In this document: piece after piece, positions 1-6,483 of the stretch
Layout: every line of letters starts with the position of its first letter
How positions within the stretch are numbered: the first letter of the stretch is position 1
Source: Scenedesmus sp. ARA3
Taxonomy: Eukaryota > Chlorophyta > Chlorophyceae > Sphaeropleales > Scenedesmaceae
Reading direction: 5' to 3'
Assembly: GCA_004335835.1 (NCBI GenBank)
Contig: RWJK01000120.1
Span: forward strand, 1-10,804
DNA length: 10,804 nucleotides
Position numbers and translations under genes: made by a program
Notes under the pieces: generated by a model
Databases searched by the model: none
What the model was told of the DNA's origin: nothing
Seen by the model: only the letters and a program-made list of their open reading frames with translations

Positions 1-37
1 GTGTTATAATGTTTTTGTTTGATGTCTTGTGCCTGAG

Positions 38-1972
38 GAGCTCTTTGGGCCCCTCAGCATGCGGGCGCTTGAGGAGGACAAATACGTGCGCCAGACGCGC
101 GGGCTACCTGCCCGATGCGCAGGTGCGGTGAGTGTTGTCTGATAAATCTACAATGTTACAACATGTGTATGGTGTCATGCCACAAATGTGTGATGTGTGT
201 GGCAAGATCCACGTGGTGAGCACAAACAGTTTGAATTGATCATCAATTGCCGCAAAGCTCTGCCACTGCACGGCAAGTCGAATTCACCCTGACGCCGCCG
301 CTGCTGCTGCTGCTGCTGCTGCAGGTGGCGTTCATTGATGAGATCTTCAAGGCCAACAGTGCCATCCTCAACACGCTGCTCACCATCCTCAACGAGCGCC
401 TCTTCGACAACGGCAGCCAGCGCGTCAAGGTGCGGATGCGATTGCAGCACAGGCATGCGACACAGGCTCGCAGGCAGCCAGGCAGGCAGCTGCAAGCTTC
501 ACCTCTTGTACCTCAGGTGTATGGCTCCCCTGTATACAATGACTTGTCCATATGCATAAGCAGGTGTGGCAGGCAGGTGCCGCTGGCGCCAGCAGCAGTG
601 TCCAATGATATGCTTGACTTTCAATGATGTATTTGATGCCGAATTGTGTCTTGCACTTGTTGGCTGTTGCTCAACACGCAGCTATTGTGTCTGATGCTTG
701 CTTCATCGCGCAGGTGCCGCTGGTGACGCTGGTGGGCGCCTCCAACGAGCTGCCTGAGAGTGAGGAGCTGGACGCGCTGTACGACCGCTTCCTGCTGCGC
801 AAGGAGGTGAAGCAGGTCACGGTGGCAGGTGCGTGTGAAAGCGATTTGTAGTAATTTCATACCATGTTTCAGCAGAAGCACATTACTGCTGTACGACCGC
901 TGCCCGCTGCGCAAGGAGGTGAAGCAGATCACGGTGGCAGGTGCGTGTAAAGCGGTTTTGTGATTAGAAGTGTATGCCTCGATTCAGCAGAAATACATGC
1001 CAGCTGTGCGACCGAATTCTGCTGTGCCAGGAGGTGAAGCAGGTGTTGTCTGTCATATGCAGCCATGTGATGTCGTTGTTGCCTGACCCTGGTTGCCGTC
1101 TGTTGTATCGTATCTGCTGCAGGCGCCACGCAGATGCTGGACTACTATGCAAGCAACAGCTGTGGATGTGCTGGTTAGCCATGTTTTGTTGGTGTTTCCT
1201 GACCCTGGTTACTAAATATTTGTAATGTCCGTCCCTTGCTGCTGCAGGCCTCACGCAGATGCTGGACTACTACGCGGGCAACAGCTATGATGATGGGGAC
1301 AGCGTTACACCCAGTAGCAGCAGGGGCGCGCGCAGCACCACCATCCAGGTGAGCAGCTCGCTGCGCAGGTGTGGTGACCGTTATGCTGCCGTTACATGTT
1401 GTGTTACGACGCAATACTGTGGGAGGCGCGCGTAGCATCACCATCCAGGTGAGCTGCTAGCTGCTGCTGCTGTTGTAGACAAGCTGGCTGGTCCCGGGCA
1501 GAGCACTGATCCTGCACTGGTCGCCTTGGTGCAACGCCGTGCTTGGCTGCGGATACTGCACCTATGCGCAGCCTGCCCAGCAGCTACAAGCTGTCTCTAT
1601 TACGGTCTGTGAAGTCCACTGATCAAGCTTGCCTCGTTACTCCTGCAATGTCAAGCTTGCTGCACAAATGCTGCTGCTACGCGCATGTCATGTACTGTCA
1701 CCAGTGCAGCACTCAGATTTTTCATGCTGCTGCTGCTGCCGCAGGTGGACCCCTCCGCGCGCTTGACCATGGACGACTTCCAGCAGACGCGCACGTCTGC
1801 GCTGGCTGCGGTGCGGGTGCCGCAGCACGTCATCCAGCTGCTGGCTGACCTGCGCAGCTACCTTCAGGAGAAGGTGGAGCCACCGGTGTACGTCAGCGAC
1901 AGGCGGCTGGTGAAAGCAGTGGCGCTGATGCAGGTGCGGGCGGCTGGCTGCTGCTGTGGCAGCAGATGTCAT

Positions 1973-2013
<41 letters not shown>

Positions 2014-3503
2014 TCCTCACAAACAAACTCCGTGTAATATTGGTCCTGCAGGTGGCCGCGTACTGCAATGGGCGCGGCAACATGACCAGTGGCTAGCTTT
2101 GACTGGTAACCGGCTTTGACCAGGGGCTAGCTTTGAAAAGAATAGCTGTACATGTGCAGGTGGCGGCGTTCTGCAACGGACGCGACAGCGTGAGCGAGTA
2201 CGATCGCCTGCTGCCGTTTTTTTCACTGCCGCATTCTCACAAACAAACGCTGTACAATATGGTCATGCTGCAGGTGGCGGCGTACTGCAACGGGCGCGAC
2301 AGCGTGAGCGAGTACGACTGCCTGCTGCTGGAGCACGTGCTGTGGCAGTCGCCCGAGCACGCGCCCAAGATCGCCGACTGGCTGCTGGCCCAGCTGGCGG
2401 TGGACGACGGCATGAAGCAGGTGCGGCGCGGCTGGTGAATATCAGCGATCGACGCCGGTCACAGCGCAGCAGTACAAGGTTGACTCTGGCACCCCATTTT
2501 CCGAGTGCAGCTCCTACAGAGCGCTTGGCGATTTTAGCATGAGCGCTTTAAAATCGTGAGAGTGTTTTCATACAATGTAGCACCTCACACCTCGCATCCC
2601 CCACGCTCAAAATGGGTGCAAAACGTTTTCTCCCTAATGAGGTGTAAGGAGGTCAAGCTACACTGCTCAGTGTGTGCGCGCGTGTGCGGGCTAGTTGCTG
2701 TGGCAGGCGGCATTGTTGGGCAGCATCAAGCTGGTAGAGGGCATTGAATACATGCCATTCAGTTGCCATGTGCTTCTGCTGCAGTGTACATGTTGCATGG
2801 TGCAGGTCTGCGCTGCTGCGCTGTTTCCCCGTCGCGCTGCCGCAACCTGTCCTTGCTGCAGGTGTCTTACCTGCTCAAGGGCCTGTGGTTGCGCGCCTGC
2901 CGACTGCACACTGCGTACCAACTCTAACTTGCCCTGTTGCTTGGCTTGCACACTTTTGGTCTGCTGCAGGTCACCTACCTGCTGAAGGGCTTGTTTGGGC
3001 GCGCCTGCCGCTCCCTGGGTGGTGTGACTGAGCCCATCGGCGCCATCCGGGAGGAGTGTGGGCAGCTGCGGGGGCTGCTGGCTGCCAAGCTGACGCAGAT
3101 CAACACTAACCTGGAAGGTGAGTTTGTGAGTGCATGCAGCTGTACTTGCTGTATTTGATGTAATATAAATGGCCATGGTTGAGCAATGATCCAAACAACG
3201 CTGCACTTTGTGGGCAGCTGCGGGGGCTGCTGGCGGCTAAGCTGACGCAGGTTAACACCAACCTGGAAGGTGCGTGTCTGGTCAAGTCGGCAAGCTGCGG
3301 GGGCTTGCAGCAAGCAACTGGAATGTTGCTGTCGAGCCGGGTGCTACCGCTCCCAGCAGCCGTTCCGGCTCGCTGCAACGCTTGTGTGTCCGCACGACAG
3401 CACGCCAGCCTTGCTCCGATCGCAGGTCTCTGTGCTGGCAAGGGGCGGCCGGCTTGCTTGCTTCACAACTGAGTGGCCCTCATGCTGCCACTGCTGCCGC
3501 CGC

Positions 3504-3536
<33 letters not shown>

Positions 3537-4211
3537 AGGCGGCTTCCCTGTGGTGCTGGACAACCTGTGGCTGGGGCGTGAGGAGGGCGAGGCGGTGGCA
3601 GCAGCGCTGGTGCCCAAGCTGCAGAAGACCAAGGTGGCTGTGGAGCAGCTGCTGTTCGAGGTAGCCACGCTGGAGGTGGGTAAGGTTGTGTGTCAGTCTG
3701 TTTTCTGTGGTGTTCTGCTGGCAACCAGGTGATCATGAGTGCTCATCGTCTGCGGCAGGTGCTCTGTTGTTGGCTTTGAGTGGTGCACCACCTGCTGTTT
3801 GGGGTGGTTAAACCCAAGAACTGTGGCGCAATGCTGAGCTGGTACAATTCAGTGTTGGTGTCGTCGCGCTCGTCAATCTCAACAACATGCTCACCCCCAT
3901 GCCCATCATACTGCTGCTGCTGCTGCTGCTGCTGTCCTTGCCACAGATCGCGCTGGAGGAGAACAGCGACGCCGTTACGCTGGACAACCTCATGCCAAAG
4001 CACAACCAACGCTGCTGCTGCTCCTGCTGCTGCTCCTGCTGCTGCTCCTGCTGCTGCTGCTCCTGCCGCTGTCACCTCACAGATCGCGCTGGAGGAGAAC
4101 AGTGACGCGGTCACGCTGGCCAACCTCATGCCCAAGCACTGGGCCGACTTCATCCGCAACAGCCCGATGGACGAGGTCAAGCCCATCGGCACCACGCCCC
4201 TGCGCATCTAG
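38..4211 (+). CDS. RavA-like MoxR-family AAA+ ATPase, 3' part, nine exons
   Basis: C-terminal 384 residues of a MoxR/RavA-type AAA+ ATPase. MoxR ATPases act as chaperones that remodel or assemble partner complexes using ATP; the partner here is unknown. Exons by inspection: 38-122, 325-429, 714-828, 1248-1348, 1745-1933, 2274-2420, 2970-3117, 3539-3675, 4083-4211. All junctions keep frame except for one surplus base in exon 1 near 101. Visible motifs, counted from the first visible residue: ELFGPLS and RALEEDKYVRQTRG before Walker B; VAFIDEIFKA (Walker B, 29-38); LTILNERLF; the sensor-1 segment VGASNELP (about 68-75); ALYDRFLLR with the candidate arginine finger (about 81-89); a low-complexity Ser/Thr insert in exon 4; VSDRRLVKAVALMQ and CNGRDSVSEYD of the lid region typical of RavA proteins; then a helical, coiled-coil-prone C-terminus ending in PLRI. 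Walker A and the N-terminus lie outside the window. The family call is confident, individual splice sites fairly so; exon 1's left edge (38 or 41) is uncertain. Confidence 0.85.
299..324 (+). repeat. (CTG)n run forming the acceptor of exon 2
   Basis: CTG triplets run directly into the CAG acceptor at 322-324, in the place of a pyrimidine tract. Confidence 0.9.
577..620 (+). repeat. Weak echo of the exon 3 start (gene 1)
   Basis: GCAG then GTGCCGCTGG at 573-586 repeats the acceptor and first ten bases of exon 3 (714). GCGCC and a TCCAAYGA stretch follow at 586-608, matching 736-748. The offset is 137-140 bases. Internal bases are missing, so this is the least certain of the echoes. Confidence 0.4.
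779..1052 (+). repeat. Tandem repeat of the exon 3 end, about 2.4 copies
   Basis: The block 779-890 covers the last 50 bases of exon 3 (YDRFLLRKEVKQVTVA), its GTGCGT donor and following intron. It recurs at 891-1006 and partially from 1007 (GTGCGACCG...GAGGTGAAGCAG). The period is about 112-116 bases. The second copy keeps an intact donor at 941 and differs from the exon at three amino-acid-changing sites. All copies lie downstream of the exon whose end they repeat. Confidence 0.8.
1082..1162 (+). repeat. Echo of the exon 4 start with its intron tail
   Basis: CCTGACCCTGGTT (1082) recurs at 1198, and the acceptor plus exon head TGCAG-GC..CACGCAGATGCTGGACTACTA (1118-1147) recurs at 1243-1272. 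The echo reads ATQMLDYYASNSC against the used LTQMLDYYAGNSY and retains an intact acceptor, but it runs into an in-frame stop soon after. It lies 125 bases upstream of the used exon start. Confidence 0.8.
1424..1455 (+). repeat. Echo of the exon 4 end and donor
   Basis: AGGCGCGCGTAGCATCACC followed by ATCCAGGTGAGC repeats the last bases of exon 4 (ARSTTIQ) and its GTGAGC donor at 1349. The donor is displaced 100 bases downstream, inside the following intron. Confidence 0.7.
1967..2013 (+). repeat. (CAT)n then (CAG)n compound microsatellite
   Basis: About seven CAT units followed by about seven CAG units inside intron 5, immediately before the first exon 6 echo. Confidence 0.9.
2011..2078 (+). 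repeat. Echo 1 of the exon 6 start
   Basis: Intron tail (CTCACAAACAAAC, then a TGCAG acceptor) and exon head (VAAYCNGRG in translation, from 2052) repeat 2231-2300. A retained intron block makes this clearly a genomic duplication rather than an exon-only match. It diverges after about 27 exon bases. Confidence 0.8.
2155..2214 (+). repeat. Echo 2 of the exon 6 start
   Basis: A second copy with acceptor at 2157-2159 and 18 readable codons (VAAFCNGRDSVSEYDRLL) from 2160. It lies 114 bases upstream of the used exon at 2274 and 108 bases downstream of echo 1, making a three-copy array. Two of its four internal differences from the exon are synonymous third-position changes. It has no donor of its own, so it cannot act as a cassette exon without reading on. 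Confidence 0.85.
2440..2690. other. AT-richer island with inverted repeats in intron 6
   Basis: Composition differs from the CTG-rich introns around it. It contains a perfect 8-base inverted pair, CGATTTTA (2529-2536) and TAAAATCG (2549-2556), and an outer pair, GCACCCCATTTT (2489-2500) and AAAATGGGTGC (2609-2619). Possibly a small MITE-like insertion, but no target-site duplication was recognised. Confidence 0.35.
2856..2908 (+). repeat. Echo of the exon 7 start
   Basis: TGCAG then GTGTCTTACCTGCTCAAGGG (2862 on) repeats the exon 7 head at 2970 (VTYLLKGLFGRACR against VSYLLKGLWLRACR). It is displaced 108 bases upstream, with the acceptor intact and several synonymous changes. Confidence 0.8.
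3212..3276 (+). repeat. Echo of the exon 7 end and donor
   Basis: The last 58 bases of exon 7 (GQLRGLLAAKLTQINTNLEG) recur here with only five base differences, four of them third-position, and with a GTGCGT donor at 3270 in the same phase. The displacement is 152 bases downstream. A shorter third trace, AGCTGCGGGGGCTTGCAG, starts at 3293. Confidence 0.85.
3485..3538 (+). repeat. (CTG)n run forming the acceptor of exon 8
   Basis: A GCTGCC/GCCGC stretch followed by about ten CTG units running into the CAG acceptor at 3536-3538. Confidence 0.9.
3910..3935 (+). repeat. (CTG)n run before the exon 9 echo
   Basis: CTG units followed by TCCTTGCCACAG, the acceptor of the exon 9 echo. Confidence 0.85.
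3942..4003 (+). repeat. Echo of the exon 9 start
   Basis: An intact CACAG acceptor and 19 codons (IALEENSDAVTLDNLMPKH) from 3947 repeat the last exon at 4083. There are five base differences, four synonymous and one Ala-to-Asp. It then runs into a CTGCTCCTG repeat. Used as an acceptor it would give a Cys-rich tail ending at 4105. Confidence 0.85.
4011..4071 (+). repeat. CTGCTGCTCCTG repeat before the used exon 9
   Basis: A 12-base motif of CTG/CTC triplets repeated about five times, ending just before the acceptor at 4081-4082. Confidence 0.85.
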
Positions 4212-4642
4212 GCAGGCAGGCCTGAGGTGCTCTGAGGAGCCAGACGCGGGTGCTGCTGCGCATCTCGGCAGGGAGGCTTGATCAAAACCGGGAGACCTGA
4301 TGTAGGCAGGCCAGCCTGAGGCCTGGCAGCGGAGCTGCGCACCTAATGATAAGCAGCCGGAGGCACCACGCCGCTGCGCATCTAGGAGGAATTGGTGGGA
4401 CCACCCAGTGGGGTCTTCAATGAAGAGCCATCGGCACCACGCTGCTGAGCACATAGGCAGGGAAGCCGGAGACTCTCTGCTGATGAGCGGCGGGAGGCGC
4501 CACGTGGCTGTGTATGTAGGCAAGGAGGCACGAGACCCGGGTGTGGTGCTGCACACCTGATGATAGGCGGCCGGAGGCACCACGCCGCTGCGCATCTAGG
4601 CAGGCAGGCCTGAGGCCTGCATTTGCTGCTGCGCATGTAGGA
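4188..4642 (+). repeat. Stop-codon minisatellite derived from the last codons of gene 1
   Basis: The end of the coding sequence (GGCACCACGCC, CTGCGCATC, TAG) and the following GGCAGGCAGGCCTGAG recur degenerately. TAG-centred units lie near 4209, 4303, 4383, 4454, 4517, 4597 and 4638, with a TCG variant near 4266. The copy at 4575-4615 is nearly perfect. Spacing is irregular, about 40-80 bases. Only the first unit is coding; the rest form the start of the 3' untranslated region. The array creates long but meaningless open frames on the minus strand. Confidence 0.8.
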
Positions 4643-5560
4643 TAGACCTGGCCTGAGGTGCAGCTGTGCATTTGAGGTTGAGGCTTCATTGCTGCGGCTT
4701 GTTGGTATGGCGATGATGCTGATGACTGTGCATGTTGCGCCAAAGTGATTGCAGCTGCCGTCAGCTGCGGTGCGTGGGGTGTGCCTTTCGTTGCAGCTGC
4801 CCTATATTCAGCTAATGGCATGGAAGCTGTTTCGAAGTCAGGCAACTGCATGGTCCTGGGCTAGCTTCGCCGAAGGTCGAGCATGCTTTAGATGTTCACT
4901 GCTTGCTGCACGCCAGCAGATGTGCAGATGTGTCTGCACACTGCTACTGAGCATGCAGTTCTTGTGGCGGCACGCTTGTGTGAAGCTGCGTGACGATCAC
5001 CAGCTGAGCATGATGCCTGGTAGAGCTGCTGGGTGGTAAAGCAGCAAAACCTGTGCAGACAAGCGTGATGCAGAAAACGTGTGCAGCTCACTGCATCGAC
5101 ACTGCAGTAGGCTGCAAACATCATACGGGATTGCATCATGGCGCTGGTGGGTTTATGCTGCAGCTCACAAGTTCGGTGCTTGCAGCTCTGTACAGCGTTC
5201 CTGTTGGTAAGCCATGGGTTGATCTTTGTGCAGTTCCTGCAGGACAGCGGAGTTGTATTTTGATGTGTTGTTGACAGAGAGTTTTTAATTTCAATGCTGT
5301 GACTGTTGAAAGCAGGCTTTGCAGGCGCAGCCGCCGGCCAGGGCAGTTTTCTGTTGGAGCACTTTTGCAGTGCAGTGGAGTGGAGGATGCCAGAGTACAC
5401 GCGGCAGAAGTGCTTTGTGCAATCCTGGCGGCACCCCTTGTGTGCATGACAGTCCAGCACTTGTCATGCAAGTGCAGCTCGTGAGAGTACGTTCTTGGGC
5501 GCAAGCCAGCAGCAGTAACTCTGTTTTACGCACACTACGTAGCGGCATGCCGTAGGCACT
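4643..5560. other. 3' flank of gene 1; no supported gene
   Basis: Mixed-composition sequence with scattered GCAGC words and no recognisable domain in any frame. The longest open frame (minus strand, 5460-4888) is Cys/His/Gln-rich with no family motif and looks accidental. No TGTAA motif was seen on the + strand before 5611, so this may be a long 3' untranslated region or intergenic DNA. Confidence 0.5.
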
Positions 5561-5610
5561 ACCACGTGGGCACTACAGCTTCTGAGTGATGGGCCGGCAT
5601 CTAACTGCCA

Positions 5611-5615
5611 TGTAA
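5611..5615 (+). other. Candidate TGTAA poly(A) signal, gene 1
   Basis: First TGTAA after the stop of gene 1, the usual poly(A) word in chlorophycean nuclear genes. It implies a 3' untranslated region of about 1.4 kb, which is long, so the true site may be a variant word further upstream. Confidence 0.3.
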
Positions 5616-6054
5616 CAGGACGAATTAATAACGCTCCTAGATTCCAAAGGACAGGTAAATCGGAAGAGACATGTACGGCTTCGTCACAGTCCTGTAGCAG
5701 CCACTGGATGTGCTGGATGTCTGCTTGCTGTGTACAAGGTGAAGCGCCACATCAATTATTGAAAGCCAATGGCCCATGGCTGAGCCTGTGATAGCCAATG
5801 GAAGCCGTGTAAAAGTAGGAAAGCATGTAGATATGTTACAACGGACTCCATGGAGACTTTCCAGCAACTGCCACATCCAGATCACAACTACGTTCTTATT
5901 CACCCTTTACATGAACGTTTCCATCGTTCCGTGGATGCACGCGGGGTACTTCACCCAAGCGTGTAGTAATCGTTTCGTCCGCGTGGGATACAGTCTTTCG
6001 GCCCCGGCGCCAGTTTCACTCCTGCCCACATGTTGTAAAATGCAAACTCACCCT
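5616..6054. other. Convergent intergenic region
   Basis: No gene seen. Less repetitive and more AT-rich than the rest. It contains two AGCCAATGG words about 28 bases apart (5764-5800), and TCACCCTTTACA occurs near 5900 and again near 6048. The latter reads TGTAAAGGGTGA on the minus strand and could serve 3' end formation of gene 2. Confidence 0.4.
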
Positions 6055-6059
6055 TTACA
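6055..6059 (-). other. Candidate TGTAA poly(A) signal, gene 2
   Basis: TTACA on the + strand, TGTAA on the minus strand, about 430 bases past the inferred stop of the DUF218 gene. Further copies lie at 5907 and 5836. Confidence 0.35.
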
Positions 6060-6483
6060 ACTCAGCAGGAACACGGCCACTGGCAGCAGGCTCAAAGAGC
6101 TGAGACCATCGCACTGTGCATCATGCACAGCCGCTGTGGCATCAATATAGACACGGCGGGGCCGGGCATGAAGTACCTGTTGTTCTCTGCTGCCCTGGAC
6201 CAAAAATCCTTCTAGCATGTTCTTTGTTATATCTCCCAGGCCAGCCGGTACAGCCAGACACGCAGCTGCTGCCCTCAATCCTGAACGGTTTGCAGTACCA
6301 GACTCAAGCGTTGCAGGACTCAGTGCAGACTCAGATCAATGCCATGCTGCTCTTCTCTTCACTCGGTCTTGTCGCTGCCTTCCCTAGCTTTGGAAAACCC
6401 CAGCCGCATCTGCGCCCGTTTGAACTTGGCAATTGAGGGTCCTGGGCAGCCCATTGTCAGCCAGCAGGCTTGCTGCTCGGCCA

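Noticed and set aside
574..932. A second ATPase gene copy in tandem
   Set aside because: Only exon edges are repeated, never whole exons, so these are local boundary duplications and not a gene duplicate.
2160..2214. Exon 6 echo as a cassette or mutually exclusive exon
   Set aside because: It has an acceptor but no donor of its own, so it cannot be spliced in as a separate exon.
2691..3206. Minus-strand open frame of 171 codons
   Set aside because: Antisense to exon 7 of gene 1 and its echoes; Gln/Leu-rich because of CTG/CAG words.
4077..4595. Minus-strand open frame of 172 codons with repeated peptide units
   Set aside because: It is the reverse reading of the stop-codon minisatellite and the last exon of gene 1.
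4188..4642. CRISPR-like spaced repeats
   Set aside because: Units are degenerate, unevenly spaced, derived from the adjoining coding sequence, and in a eukaryotic intron-rich locus.
4888..5460. Minus-strand open frame of 190 codons
   Set aside because: No family motif, Cys/His/Gln-rich accidental composition, no splice-linked continuation; it lies in the 3' flank of gene 1.
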